Of a DNA stretch of 64,000 nucleotides, positions 10,707 through 22,134 are shown in pieces. The position numbers and the translations under genes are program-made. The notes beneath the pieces were generated by a model. It made no database searches. It worked only from the letters and a program-made list of their open reading frames with translations, and was not told the DNA's origin. The stretch's first letter is position 1. The number at the start of each line of letters is the position of its first letter. The stretch comes from Acanthosepion pharaonis (Eukaryota; Mollusca; Cephalopoda; Sepiida; Sepiidae): the NCBI GenBank assembly GCA_903632075.3, contig CAHIKZ030000027.1, positions 134,001-198,000 on the forward strand. Direction: 5' to 3'.

Positions 10707-13700
10707 ATGGCTCTCTGGTTAGCTAGTTTGAATGTCCGGGGCCTGAGGTCCGAGTCTCGCAGGGCGAGGCTCATTCGTGACCTTCAGCGCCTCGGGGTGA
10801 ATATATGTTGTATACAAGAGACCCGGTTTTCTTCTCATGATCGTGAGGATATACTGTCCAAGGGGTTCGCCCTTTATTCAGCATGTTTTGATGGTCGTTC
10901 GAGGGGTGTCTCTTGGCTAGTGAGCAGGTCTTTGAAGGCTGCATGTACCCTTGTCTTCGCGGATCCGGCGGGCAGACTTTGCGTGCTGGATGTTACCATA
11001 AAGGATAAGCTTCTTCTTCTCATTGGGGCTTATGCGCCCAATATCCATTCCGAGCGGCCTGCTTTGTTTCGGCAGATCGCGCCGTTCTTGACGACGTCTC
11101 GTCGGGTAGTTTTAGCGGGGGATTGGAATGCCGTCCTTGACCCCGATATAGATCGTATAGGGCACAAAAAAGGTACTAACAACCCGGATGTGAAACCATT
11201 TCGGGACTTTATCGATGGGTTTGATCTCGTCGATAAGTTCCGGAATGAACACCCTCGGGAGGTAGCATGGATTGGACTACTAGTGGCAGCTCGGCTCCTG
11301 GCTCGCTTGCGAGCTACCTGGACCGAGTCTTAGTTAGGAGAGTCGATGTAGGGATCTTAGGCTGTCCAAGTTTTCATTATATAGTTTATACGGGCCATAG
11401 GCTTGTCCGGGTCCGTGTAAACTTAGATAAACCTAAGGTTAGGTTGGCTGGTTACTGGAAATTGAACTGTTCGCTTTTCAGTGATCAGGGTTTCGGGACC
11501 AGCTGCTACTAACGATCCAGAGGGAATTGACGGGAGCGGTTGTGGGAAATGCCTGGTGGGGCAATTTAAAATCTAAGATTCGAACGTTTGCTGCCGACTT
11601 TAGTCGTCGGCTCAATTTAGATAAATTAGCGGCGCAAACGGCTTTAGAAGAAAAAGTTGATCGGGCCGTGAAATCCCGTGTTAGTGGGGACATAGTCGTA
11701 GCTAAGGCAGAGTTGGCCTCCTTGCTTATCAAGAAGGATCAAGCTCTGGTAGTTAGGGCTAGGTTAAAAGAATGTCTTCTGAGGCAACGAATATGGCCGC
11801 TAAACTGCGTGTAGAGGAAAATCGAAACGCGGCCAGGCGACATATAGCGTGCGTCACATTACCGGATAAGCGGACCGTGACTACAAACGCGGGCATATGT
11901 GAGGTCTTTCGAGATTACTTTCAGGAGCTTTTCACCAGGGAGCCCGGTCTGAGCTCTGCTCAGTTCGACGCCTATTTAGCTAACTTTCCCTGCCTCTCGG
12001 CAGCTGAAGTGGCTAGGTGCGAGGGTCCCATAACAGAGTCGGAAATCTGGGAAGCGCTGAAGCAGGTTGGCCTGGATAAGTCTCCGGGATTAGATGGTCT
12101 TCCCTACGAAGTTTACTTGAGGTTGTCGCACGTTTTTGTTCCTTTGCTGGAACTGATGTACAACCACTGGATGAGGCAGGGTCTTTACCTCAACGCTTCA
12201 CCAGGGGTGTCATCAAGTTGCTGCGTAAGGACAAGGATGGTGGGGATGGGTTAGGGAACTTTCGCCCTTTAACGATGTTAAACACTGACTTAAAGATTTT
12301 GGCGAAGATCTTAGCCAACCGTTTGCAGCTTGTCCTGTCTAGTCTGATTGGCCCTGAACAGACTTGTGCTGTGAAGGGCAGGACTATTCAGGATAACCTT
12401 CATATGGTACGCTTGATCTTAGAACAAGTCGACAGTGAAGCCGCGCTGATCAATTTAGATCAGTCCAAGGCCTTCGATAGGGTTGACCATCGATTTCTGG
12501 AGGCTCTCCTTTCGGTGGCCGGTTTCGGAGCCGACTTTCGCTCCTGGATCCGACTCTTGTATGCGACCCCCGGTGCGCTGGTGGAAGTGAATGGGGTAAG
12601 ATCGAAGCCTTTCGTATTGTCTCGCTCCATTCGTCAAGGTTGTCCGCTATCGCCTCTGCTTTACGTTCTTGCGTTGGAGCCTTTCCTTCGCAAGTTAAAG
12701 GCGAATCCGGTCCTACGCGGTATTTCGCTGCCTGGTGCTTCCACCTCGGCCAGGTATTCTGCCTATGCTGACGACGTTTCGGTTCTTGTGTCGAGCAGAG
12801 CCGAGATTAACGAAGTCAGTAAGCAGATCAGTGGGTATGAGATGGTGACGGGGCCAAGATCAACCGCGATAAGTCTGTGGGCTTGCGGTTGGGTGCGTGG
12901 AAGGAGTTTCTCTTCCCGGACCTTTCCTCTGGACGGATGGGCCGATCAAGATACTCGGCGTCTGGTTCGGTCCTGATCTCCAGTTGGATATGAATTGGTC
13001 GGAGGTACAAAAGGGCGGGGCCGAGGCCGCGGCTAGTCTGTGGTCTCGGAGGGACTTTCCCTGAAGGGAAGGGCGGAAGTTTGTGGTTCACATCTATCCG
13101 ATCCTCCTCTACCGTCTTTCTGTGCTTCACTCCCGTATGCCCGACTAATGTCATTAGTCAAGGCCTTGTTCTCTTTCTTGTGGAGAGGCAAGGCCCACAT
13201 GGCATCTCGCGAGATCTGTTGCCTTCATCCCTCTGAGGGCGGTCTGGATATGCCTAGCATTGAGATTCGTCAATATATGCTACGCATTACCTTTCTAGAC
13301 CGAATGTGTCGCGGTTTGGATGAGGTGGGCACCTTTTGGAAAGAAGATGTCCGAAAACATTTCCCATCCCTGAGAAGTGTGCACTCGTGCGAGGAGGAGG
13401 CCGGTCGTACTCCTCGTGACGAGTGCTCCTTCTACCGCGAATGTCGTCGTGCTTTGAAGCTCCTCTTGCGGACGTCGGATGGCCTCTCCGACGCCCAAGC
13501 GTTGTCTCGTAAGGCATTATATCGTTTGTTAGTTAGGGGGGTCCGTTCAAGATGGTCTGATCGACGAGCTCGGTCTTACGAAGCAGGAGGCTCGCTCGGT
13601 ATGGCCTTGGGCGCCTGGGTTGAAATGTCTCAATAACGATGAGGCATCATTCACCTGGCTGATGATTCGTGGGGCCCTCTGGGTTGGCAAAAGACTTTGT

Positions 13701-14136
13701 TCAGCAGGCTTGAGAAATATCAAACTGTCGTCGCTGTACTGGGAATGTCGAGACCATTGGTCACGCCTTTTTTTTTCAGTGCGAGGCGATAGTGCCGTTG
13801 TGCAAGTTTGTTGAAGGCCTCATGGTTCGCATGCTGCAGGGAAAGTTTTTTTGTCCTGGAAGCCAGTTCTGTTTGTAGCAATGTGGTATCGCAATTGACG
13901 AAGGCTGAACACTATGTGTTCTGTTGCTTACTAGGGGTTATGCGAGTCGTGATTTGGACGACGCGACAGAAGGATTCTATGAAGGCGAGAAGTTCACCTC
14001 TTCCCAACTGATCTTGTACTTTAAGCATCAGCTTAAAGTCAAGATTAGGACGGAAAGGCGGCGGCTCCCATCATCAGAATTCGGCAAAAGTTGGGTGAAT
14101 CTTGCGCGAATGTGTAGAGTGAAAGGGCTGACCTAG
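10707..14136 (+). pseudogene. Tx1 LINE ORF2: endonuclease and reverse transcriptase, broken
   Basis: ATG at 10707. The AP-endonuclease part (to about 11500) shows NVRGL, QET and GDWN motifs and a YLDRVLV block. The late catalytic Asp of the DH motif is Gly here (YTGHRLV). A frameshift falls near 11265. The RT part shows KSPGLDGLPYE, FRPLTMLNTD, LDQSKAFDRVDH, RQGCPLSPLLYVLALEP and YADD (12764-12775). Further frameshifts occur near 11510, 11790, 12200, 12850 and 13040. A C-terminal zinc finger starts CRRC at 13726. The enzyme nicks target DNA and copies the LINE RNA in place. This copy is dead. Confidence 0.88.
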
Positions 14137-14902
14137 AGTGGCATTTGGATGTCGGTTAGGTACAGAATTTTTGTCCTAACAGGGTTGAACATAGGCAACC
14201 CACCCAGATATTAAGCTAGACTAGGTTTTCGTTTTTGAATTTTTAGTTACTTTTTTTTTCCCGGTTAACTTAGCTAGGGTATGTAAGCTCATTGGTCCCT
14301 TTTATTTCTGTCCCTATTTTTTTCCTTTTGTTTAATTCCCCATCCCCTCCCTCGTTAGGTGGTTAGTGATGTCAGTTCTCTGGTGGATGCGGGGCGCCTT
14401 TCGTTTCGTGTGTGTTTTCGTATTTGTTGTTGTGTATGAATGAGTGAGTGTTTGTGTGAATGCTTGATGGTTTGAATGTGTTCTTATTTCCTTAGTCCCG
14501 CATCGATTTCGTCCGGTTAACTGATATTTCTGCTACATTCATAGTTTGTGGGGGGTTTTATTACTAACGTAATTTTGTTTAGTTTATTGTAAATAATTAA
14601 TTCATTTTGTAAATATTCATTTGGGGATTTTAAAAGTTGTTATTTTATGACCCTCCCCCCATGAACAATATTTGTAAATAAGGGGACTAGTTAGGACTTC
14701 ATAGAGAAACTGAGGTATTATGGTGGACGTAGTAAGAAAGGTAGGAGTGAATGTGTTGTTTTGGTGATTGGATTATTGTTGGCATGTTTGGGTCAGTGTC
14801 TGCGACTAGCTAAGTTTAGATTTAAGACAGATGAAGACCGTCATTCCCCTTCCCCCTTTTCGGCCTTGTGCCACATTTTGTATTTAAATGCAAATAAATA
14901 TT
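14137..14902 (+). other. Tx1 LINE 3' UTR
   Basis: Non-coding, T/G-rich, ending CAAATAAATATT just before the target duplication. No long poly-A tail is present. Confidence 0.7.
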
Positions 14903-14917
14903 GCCGATTCCAACAAT
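14903..14917 (+). repeat. 15-bp target-site duplication, right
   Basis: GCCGATTCCAACAAT, identical to 7978-7992. Confidence 0.93.
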
Positions 14918-15025
14918 CATTTGAAGATTTTGCAATCGGTCTGCATAGAATTAAGGAAACCTTCTCTCTGCCGGCAGAAAGAATTTGTAAAGTCTCTTAA
15001 TCTGTTGGGGGATATTTTATTTTAA
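14918..15025 (+). pseudogene. PLE C-terminal fragment, 3' half
   Basis: Continues the frame broken at 7992 and ends at TAA 15023-15025. Contains KPSLCRQKEFVKSL, a stretch resembling the extreme C-terminus of Penelope-like polyproteins. About 70 bp of non-coding 3' sequence follow before the terminal repeat. Confidence 0.8.
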
Positions 15026-15096
15026 CTGTCCCTCGCTAATTTTATTTACACGTTATTTCCCCCTCCCCTCGTTACAAGTATATACACTTGTTTCTT

Positions 15097-15246
15097 ATTT
15101 TAGTGTGTTTCCCCACTTTTTTTGCTCTTCATTGTCGTTAATATTCTTTTCGTTGATCCAACGATTGTCTCCTGATGAGATGTTAGTTGAAAGGGCCTTA
15201 GAGACTTTTAAAATTAAAATCAATACATTCCTTGTTTTTAAAACTA
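15097..15246 (+). repeat. PLE terminal repeat, downstream copy
   Basis: Inverted partner of 7733-7882, running into (TA)n at 15243-15266. Confidence 0.92.
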
Positions 15247-15467
15247 TATATATATATATATATATATCAAACTGAAGCACAATATATATATATATATCAA
15301 TTGCGTTTATACACGTGACGCATGTCTGACTAATGAAAACTACCAAAAATCCTAACATTCCAGTATCTGTCTTTTTGCTTTTTCATTTCTATTCTCTGAA
15401 AATAAAGGTGAAACATGTTAGATCGAGTTCCGTTTCCTACTTTTTTCTTTATTTCATTTTATCATAT

Positions 15468-15690
15468 TGTTATGATGTTAATTTGGGGTTAATAAAAACA
15501 AACGCCAAATAACATGTAACAATAAAATGGGGTTTATTCGGTTGGTAAGTTGGTACAGATATCGCCTGAGTAGTCTATAACTAACTCAGCCCAGAACTTC
15601 TCCGACACTGTCTTTTTACATGCCACTCATTAACGTCCTTGTTTGTAGACGAGTTCATCTTCAAGAGGGGTGGTAGGTTCCTACACAACA
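15468..15690 (-). repeat. 3' LTR (relative to element)
   Basis: TGTTATGATG to CTACACAACA on the plus strand, with TG...CA ends. Read on the minus strand it holds an AATAAA polyadenylation-type signal. Confidence 0.95.
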
Positions 15691-15700
15691 CCTCCCCCTT
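15691..15700 (-). promoter_or_regulatory. Polypurine tract
   Basis: AAGGGGGAGG on the minus strand immediately before the 3' LTR; the usual plus-strand primer site of an LTR retrotransposon. Confidence 0.85.
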
Positions 15701-15719
15701 GAGATTAATTCCGGAGGAA

Positions 15720-15983
15720 TTAATATTTTTTTCTTTTGGGGTCTGGACTTAAACGTTCCACCCTCGTTCTTTTTCTTTTCCTTCTTTGAACAACTGTTTC
15801 AGGCAATGGTGGAGTCGGTATATCAAATAAATCATATAATACCTCCATTGGTTCTTCCTTTTCTTCACTTATTTCTTCGATGATTCTTTTCCTTAATTGG
15901 TTCAAATGTCTTGTGCGTCCATTTTTGACTTGGAGATAGGCATCCGGTAAATAAATCCAATTTAGCGAATATTTTTCTTCCAC
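15720..15983 (-). pseudogene. Deletion fusion: RT motif A joined to integrase C-terminal tail
   Basis: An 87-codon frame opens with a block ending DAYLQV, the RT motif A of Gypsy elements. It switches within a few residues to GRTRHLNQLRKR, the basic tail that follows integrase in Ty3/Gypsy polyproteins. The rest of RT, RNase H and nearly all of integrase are missing. The junction lies near 15935-15940. The remaining RT N-terminal block (CADFSTGLND, HTYPLP) lies at about 15985-16090 in shifted frames. Confidence 0.8.
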
Positions 15984-16092
15984 TTAAACTTGCAAAAATG
16001 TTTTCTGGTGAAAGGCAAAGGATATGTGTGGTCTTTTAAGCAATCATTTAGACCCGTAGAAAAATCGGCACACATCCGATTTTTTTTTTTTC

Positions 16093-17403
16093 TTAACATA
16101 TACAACAGGGCAGGCAAATAACTCCTAAATTTTCAAGCCGTTCCAATTCCTTGTCAGTCTGTTCCAAAACACCAAATGGCACATTTCTTTTTCGCTTGAA
16201 AATAGGTTTTACATTTTCATTCACTTCAAATTTTGCTTTCGCCTTTTTGCAACATTCAAGACCTTCTGAAAATACTTGTGGAAATTTTATTTTCAGATCT
16301 TTCACAAAATTTTCTGTAACCCGATTTTTACACCGAGAAGAAACATTAACTCTATTACAAAAAGAATTTATAGGGAGTTCCCATAAATTAAACAGTATAA
16401 TCCAATGTGTTCCAAACAAATTTGAAGCATTTTGTAGCACATACACTTTAGACTTTAGTGTCTTACCAACAAATGAAATATTACAAGAAAATTCACCTTG
16501 AAAATGCAATTTTCTTCCAGAAATCCCGCGAGCCACTTTTTCAGTCTTTTTAAGCACAGGTCTGCCTATTTTAATCCATGTTGCTGTATTAATAATGGAA
16601 ATATCACTTCCAGTATCTAGCTGTAGTTTAACATTTTTTCCATTAATTTTTACTTGTACGAATTTTCTTTTCTGCCCCTCCTCAATCTCCTGACGTGACA
16701 ACACAATATTCACAATATCTTTTTCCGACTTAATTTTTTTTCTTTTGCTTTTACAATGAGTACTTATATGGCCTTTATTGCCACACGAATAGCAATTTTT
16801 GTCGCGAAAAAAGCATTCACTTTTAAAATGACCACCACCGCATCCAAAGCACGTTGGTCTTTTAACGTTTTTATTAACTATTTCCGTTTTTGGTCGAATA
16901 GCATGGACACGGGATACGTCTTTTTCTTCAATTTGCGTATTGTCATGTTTTAAGTTTTCAATTCTTTGACACTCTTCCGTAACCTTCTGCAAAGTAATCT
17001 CGGAATTTTGTTCGAGTTTTGCCAATATTCGGGACCTTATGTCCTTATCTTTGCTAGAAGTCAAGCCTTGAACGAATATCAAACATTTAAATCGATCAAT
17101 TGAAAGATCATGTAACAGTAAACGTTCACAGATTCTGTTAACATTTCCAGCATACGTAACAATATCCTCATCGTCACGCTTTACCATATTCAAACACGAG
17201 AAACGAGTATGAAACAAACTAACTCGCTCGCCAAAAATACTAGATAAAGAATTAACAGTTTCTTCGAAAGAAATGTCACTAGTTTTTCTTGGAAGGACAA
17301 AATTCGTATACTTATTTTCATCTGTACCCAACTTTTGTAAAAGTAAACTCACTTTTTGTTCATCAGTCCAACCTTCACATTTTTTTTTCAAATATTGTTT
17401 CAA
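16093..17403 (-). pseudogene. Gag-protease-start of RT, Gypsy element
   Basis: A 436-codon frame. Residues 1-180 are the capsid-like part. CCHC knuckles lie at 185-197 (spacing C-x2-C-x3-H-x4-C, one residue short of standard) and 204-217 (standard). An aspartic protease active site DTGSD is at 263-267. The pre-RT linker ends LERLENLGVI, after which the frame runs out. Gag forms the particle and binds RNA; the protease cleaves the polyprotein. The frame is one base out of register with the gag N-terminus at 17375-17680, so one frameshift is present. Confidence 0.9.
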
Positions 17404-17680
17404 ATCTTCTGAAATACGCAGGAAATGTTATACCCTCCTCTGGGTTAAATTTGAACTCGGTAATAGAATTAGCAATACCTTCGGCCGTGAATGACGAATT
17501 TACTGGATTCTTTAGTAACATTGCTTCAAATAAAGCCTTTGTGTCATTTCGCTGCTGAACTTGTAAATCCAATAGTTGTTCCCGAAACAATTTTTGTTGC
17601 TCTTGTTGCTGAATTTGGTTTTGCACTAGAGTTTTCGTTAATGCAATCAACTCTTCCATTATGCGAAATAGATTGCACAA
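17375..17680 (-). pseudogene. Gag N-terminus, Gypsy element
   Basis: Starts at ATG 17680 or, more likely, ATG 17659 (MEELIALTKTLVQ). A glutamine-rich coiled stretch is followed by the TFPAYFRRFETIF block typical of Gypsy gag. Runs into the frameshift near 17380-17400 and continues in the 16093-17403 frame. Confidence 0.85.
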
Positions 17681-17892
17681 AACACTTTTCGAAAACAGTC
17701 AAAAAAGGAAAACACGTATATATCCAACAATAAGCACAAGTCTTACTTCTTTTGGCACGTTGAAATCATATTTCTTCTTGAAGAACAAAGTTCGACGTAT
17801 TTTTTTTTTTTTCTTTCTTTCAGTGCGAGAAAAAAAAAAATGATATAGTCCACCTAGAGTTGAAAAATTCTCCACTCAGCGTGATGAATGAA

Positions 17893-17906
17893 TCTCTCGT
17901 CGCCAC
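17893..17906 (-). promoter_or_regulatory. Primer-binding-site-like sequence
   Basis: Minus strand GTGGCGACGAGAG directly inside the 5' LTR. The TGG start would pair with the CCA end of a tRNA; which tRNA is unclear. Confidence 0.6.
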
Positions 17907-18129
17907 TGTTATGATGTTAATTTGGGGTTAATAAAGACAAACGCCAAATAACATGTAAAAATAAAATGGGGTTTATTCGGTTGGTAAGTTGGTACAGATA
18001 TCGCCTGAGTAGTCTATAACTAACTCAGCCCAGAACTTCTCCGACACTGTCTTTTTACATGCCACTCATTAACGTCCTTGTTTGTAGACGAGTTCATCTT
18101 CAAGAGGGGTGGTAGGTTCCTACACAACA
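17907..18129 (-). repeat. 5' LTR (relative to element)
   Basis: Second 223-bp LTR, two visible substitutions from 15468-15690. Confidence 0.95.
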
Positions 18130-18183
18130 CATATAAAACTGAAGCCTAAGATAGATAGATAGATAGATTCGGAGACTACGATC

Positions 18184-18885
18184 TAACAGACCTGGTATAC
18201 ATGACCCTGTTCTGCTGCTCGCTGGCTGGGTTACAAAGAGAACGACGCGTGTTCAACGAGGTTCCCATTCCCTAAACACGATCATTGGCAACGATCACGT
18301 CGAGTTTATCACTGCTTTCATATACCTGGGCTCAGAAGTTTCCAATATCGGCGACCTCCTCACAGAGATCAACAGAAGACGTGGGCTGGCTTTATGTGTC
18401 ATGAGAGGCCTCTGGAGATAACTGTCGATGTTGCTACATTTCCTGCTGAATTTATAATGCCGCCGCCCTCTTTGTGTTACTACACGCACCGAGACGTAAC
18501 CTTTCAGCTTCCCGTGTCCATTATTTCTATTTCCGCACCCTCGGGACCATTTAGTGGATGCACTGGTCTGACCGTGTGTCCAACGAGGAGCTCCGCTGGA
18601 GGACGAGCTAACCGAGCATCTCCTGCACCGTCGCTCAGCGCCATGTTCGCTGGCACGATCATATCTTTCGGCGACCTGATGACCACCCCACAATAGTCAT
18701 CTACCAGTTCGACCCATGACCTGCAACCTCAGGACGACCTCGTGGCAGACCACGCAGCTGCTAGAATCGCGTCGTAGCCAGGACTTCCAGCTTCTGGCGC
18801 TGGAGGATATTTCCGAGACCATGAGAGCTGGAGGAAGAAGGGGACTCTCGTGGGCTCATCGCATTCATGGCATGAGATTTAATAA
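18184..18885 (+). pseudogene. LINE ORF2 3' fragment (RTE/CR1/Jockey-type)
   Basis: Broken frames across the block give pieces of the region after the RT of AP-type LINEs. The clearest are FIYLGSEVSNIGDLLTEINRR (split by stops beyond), then NEELR, PSISCTVAQRHVRWHDHIFR, RRPDDHPT and a terminal RPRGRPR block. These match the RT-thumb to C-terminus path of such LINEs. Stops and frameshifts are frequent. It ends at the (TA)n tract 18892. Confidence 0.7.
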
Positions 18886-18889
18886 CAGC

Positions 18890-18891
<2 letters not shown>

Positions 18892-18954
<63 letters not shown>
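18892..18954. repeat. (TA)n microsatellite
   Basis: Pure TA run at the 3' edge of the LINE fragment. Confidence 0.97.
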
Positions 18955-18958
<4 letters not shown>

Positions 18959-19074
18959 CGGCTGTGATGAATAATTTGTCGTCGAAATGACGCAAAAATA
19001 ACAATGACATCTTATTTTAACAGATATATTTACCAAAATTACACAAAAATATCTCAAAATACTAAAGAGTAGAT

Positions 19075-19440
19075 TTATTCAATAAAACCGACATTGACTT
19101 CAAACACAGCCTCCAAACGCCTTTGGAATCTCCTGCATCTCTTCTGGGCGGTCTCCTTGTCTAAGTTGATGAATGCTGTCATAATCCTTGACTTCATCAT
19201 TGGTGTTACAAGGAGTTTTGATGGTCTCTCGCTCAACTGCACACCACACATAATCAAGGCGTTTGCAGTCTGTGGTCAGATGTAAGGGGCGATGTGGTTG
19301 CAGAAATTGTTTGACAGACATGCTCGGATTCTCCTGCTTGTGAGGCATGGTGCAGAATCCTGGTGCCAGACATAGGGTCTTCCAGCAGTCATCCTCTTGA
19401 CCCAGGGCAGCAGGACTCTGCACATCATCAAAGCATTTGA
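19075..19440 (-). pseudogene. Tc1/mariner-superfamily transposase, C-terminal remnant
   Basis: Minus-strand frames at 19100-19423 and 19075-19257 together cover the C-terminal third of a DDE transposase. They show a CHT-like block (CTMPHKQE), LDYVWCAVERET-KTPCNT, and ending RRFQRRLEAVFE. One frameshift separates the two. No terminal inverted repeats were found nearby. Non-functional. Confidence 0.7.
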
Positions 19441-20260
19441 TCTAGACCTACATGCTCGGTGCTAAGGTGAATGGAGTCATAATCGTCGCCATCACAATAT
19501 ATAACTTGTCACAATTCAGTCAAAATCAATCTTTTTGATTTAGTTAAAACTAAACTCTTCTGATGCTATACAAGGACATAAGTATGAAAAACCTTTTGGT
19601 TAATCCATTAGTATGTGTATTTTAGATATTTTTATCTTTTCACCAGACGTCTGTTAGCTATCATCGGAAATTAAGTGAGAGGATGTTTCATCAAATTTCC
19701 AGTGTTTTCTTTATTATGCATTCTTACAGATCCTAACACCACCAGTTGAAATTACACAATATTCAATTATACATCCATGGGGATTAGAACATGATCACAT
19801 CAGCTTGAAAACTTGTTAATCAACTGATTGTATGGCAAAAACCTTTAATATGCAAAGGATATGCTTTGCCATATGCGTTGGTCAGTTTATTCCTCACACC
19901 CTATCGAACTATAAGATCATTTCCATGACAAAGGCTTATTTCTTTTTCCAGTTATCTATATTACATCAGAAAATCTGAAAGTTCAATACCAAATATAAAT
20001 TTCTGGAGTTCGAATAAAACAAAAGTTTAAATCTGTTTTTGCCTTTATCTAATTGTTCCCTTCTACACTATTACTGTCTTTTTTTCTATTTCTCTCTCTA
20101 TCTCTATCTCACATTTTTATTTTCGATAAAATTTTCTTCCATACATCTTTTCCTCTCTCTCCCCCCTCTCTCTCTCTCTCTCTCTTCTTTCCCTTAGACG
20201 ATTCTCGTCTTCTCAAGTACTTGTCTTAATTCTTTCTCTTTTTTAACTTGTCCTGTTTCT

Positions 20261-20332
<72 letters not shown>

Positions 20333-22134
20333 CTCTTTATTTTTCATTTTCGTCTTTTTGTATCCTTCTCTTTCTCTGTTTCTTTGCATCACCGGCCATT
20401 TTATAAGTCGTTTACTGATCCTTTTCTCTATTTTTTCTCCCTCGTTGTTTGATCGTTTTGTCTCTTTCCTCCTTCTCTCTGCTCATTCGCAATTCTTTTC
20501 TTGACTCTCATGGATGTTATCAGAAGAAGGTTTTCTATCACACTTTTTTTTTTGAAAAGGAAAACAAGAGTCGATAATTCGAAAATATGATGCGAATTTG
20601 CGAATTCCCTGATTCATGAGAGGGCATTTTTTTATTTCTTGATCAGTTTTTTATTATTTTTATGTTTACTTTTTATCTGAATTTGAAAAGATTTTTATTG
20701 TTTCAGCCTTAAAGTTATTCCATTTTTTTATATTTAAACAGTTGTTCTGTGAAATAATGAGATCTTAAGGGAATAAAATTAAGAAGTTCTCTCTCAGAAA
20801 ACATGCAGTGTTTCTTCCACTGTGACAAAAAAAAACCATTTCAATAAGAACAGTTGAATTAATTTTCCTTTTTTTTTCTTTTCTTCTATCCTGTAATTCT
20901 TGACTTCAAATTCCTGAAGGCAATATAATCCGCCATCTTCTCACCAGAGATAAATTTACCTTAGTTTTTTATATTTTGTGCCCTTTTAATTTATTTCAAG
21001 TAAATTCATTACAATATCGTCATTGATTTTTAGAATTTTACGAATGCTATCCCTAGAAAGGTTTTAGTGCATCCATAGAGAAATTATTTTCTACAAATAT
21101 TGTTTTCCTCGGGGAAGAGACCGGTTTTGAACCATCAGTTTATAATATTGGACAGATGAAATGACAGAAAAGGCAAATGCAGTAATGGAAAATAGAAATA
21201 GTCAAAAATGTGCACATTTAACAACTTATTTGTCTTACAGTAAAAGTACATGCACTAAACCGATATTAATGTTCAGGGTTCTTTGTGAACATGTAGAAAA
21301 TTATTTCTGACTGTTACTCTTTGCAATCAGATTGAGAATAATCTATGAAATGGAAAGTTTCACAGCTGAAGAGCTTTACAGATATCAACAACTTTTTAGA
21401 GAGAGAATTTCAAGTACAGTTTAACACATATGAGTCATGCAATGTTTTTAATTTCGATAAAATTGATCACAGTTTCGTTTTAGATAAAAAAAAAGCTTAA
21501 CTGGGAAAACCAAAACATTTTGATTTATCGTGTGATCAGCCAGACATTTTTATTGTGTCTTTTTTTGCTAGCAGAAATAATTGGAAATATTTAGTATAAG
21601 GCTCCAAATGTTTCCTCTGATTGGTTATTTATTAAGACTTTTTGCCCCAAAAAATAGAAAATAATTGGTAAAATTCAGTTCATAAGTTAATAACGTACTT
21701 TTACTGCCCATTCCAACCATTTCTTTTTCGAGTCTCACAAATCCTAACGCTTTTAAGTTTATGCTGTATTCTATATTAACACTGCCAAATCTTCATATGG
21801 TTTAAAGTAAAGTCCAGCTAAATTGTTATATAATTCAAAAAATAATTTATGAATATAATTTACTCCGGTTTCCCGTAGCTACATATATACAAGCTACATA
21901 CATACATTAAGATGGTTTCTTTGTTCTCGATTATATGATGATGATAATGAGGAGGAGGAAAAGCAAAAGAAGATATGAAAGAGAAGCAGGAAGGCATGCT
22001 AAATGATGATTGATTATGAATTTTATTAAAGTTGAGTGAGGACATGCACATGATCAATCCTCCACTCTGAACAACGATGACAAATACCCCGAAAGAAGAA
22101 GTAGTCAGCATCATTTTTATCAGAGTTTTTCTTC
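19441..22134. other. Long stretch with no gene
   Basis: AT-rich DNA with pyrimidine tracts: CT-rich 20085-20187, (ATCT)n 20262-20300 running into (TA)n 20300-20328. No transposon or host exon recognised. Confidence 0.7.
20262..20328. repeat. (ATCT)n-(TA)n compound microsatellite
   Basis: Tetranucleotide run grading into TA. Confidence 0.97.

Larger units (their letters stand above)
7993..14902 (+). mobile_element. Tx1-type (L1 superfamily) LINE, nearly full length
   Basis: A 6.9-kb non-LTR retrotransposon bounded by a perfect 15-bp duplication. Order: 5' leader (7993-8657), ORF1 with a CCHC zinc knuckle (8658-10695), ORF2 with AP-like endonuclease, reverse transcriptase and C-terminal zinc finger (10707-14136), 3' UTR (14137-14902) ending in a short A/T-rich tail. 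Base composition is clearly more GC-rich than the flanks. Several frameshifts and stops make it inactive, but the intact duplication argues for fairly recent insertion. The Tx1 assignment rests on recalled resemblance of the ORF2 RT block to Tx1 149-kDa-type proteins; another L1-group clade is possible. Confidence 0.85.
7733..15246 (+). mobile_element. 5'-truncated Penelope-like element split by a Tx1 LINE
   Basis: Outer arms 7733-7882 and 15097-15246 are inverted copies of about 150 bp and each meets (TA)n outside. Between them lies only the C-terminal end of a PLE polyprotein (7888-7992 continued at 14918-15025). Removing the inserted LINE plus one 15-bp target copy leaves a PLE remnant of roughly 590 bp. 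The combination of heavy 5' truncation and an inverted terminal repeat is common among PLE copies. The right arm (15171 onward) carries CTGATGA and GAAA separated by only ten bases, too short for a good hammerhead stem II. Confidence 0.8.
15463..18134 (-). mobile_element. Ty3/Gypsy LTR retrotransposon, internally deleted, recent
   Basis: LTRs 15468-15690 and 17907-18129 (223 bp each) differ at only two positions that I can see, and are flanked by a 5-bp duplication CATAT (15463-15467, 18130-18134). The coding strand is minus. The 2.2-kb interior has a primer-binding-like site next to the upstream LTR, gag with two CCHC knuckles, an aspartic protease, the start of RT, a large deletion, then the integrase tail and a polypurine tract. 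The RT block (CADFSTGLND) resembles the Mag/K02A2.6-like lineage. Mobility would depend on enzymes from an intact relative. Confidence 0.92.

Noticed and set aside
15171..15200. Hammerhead ribozyme in the PLE terminal repeat at 15171
   Set aside because: CTGATGA and GAAA are present but the ten bases between cannot form a proper stem II.
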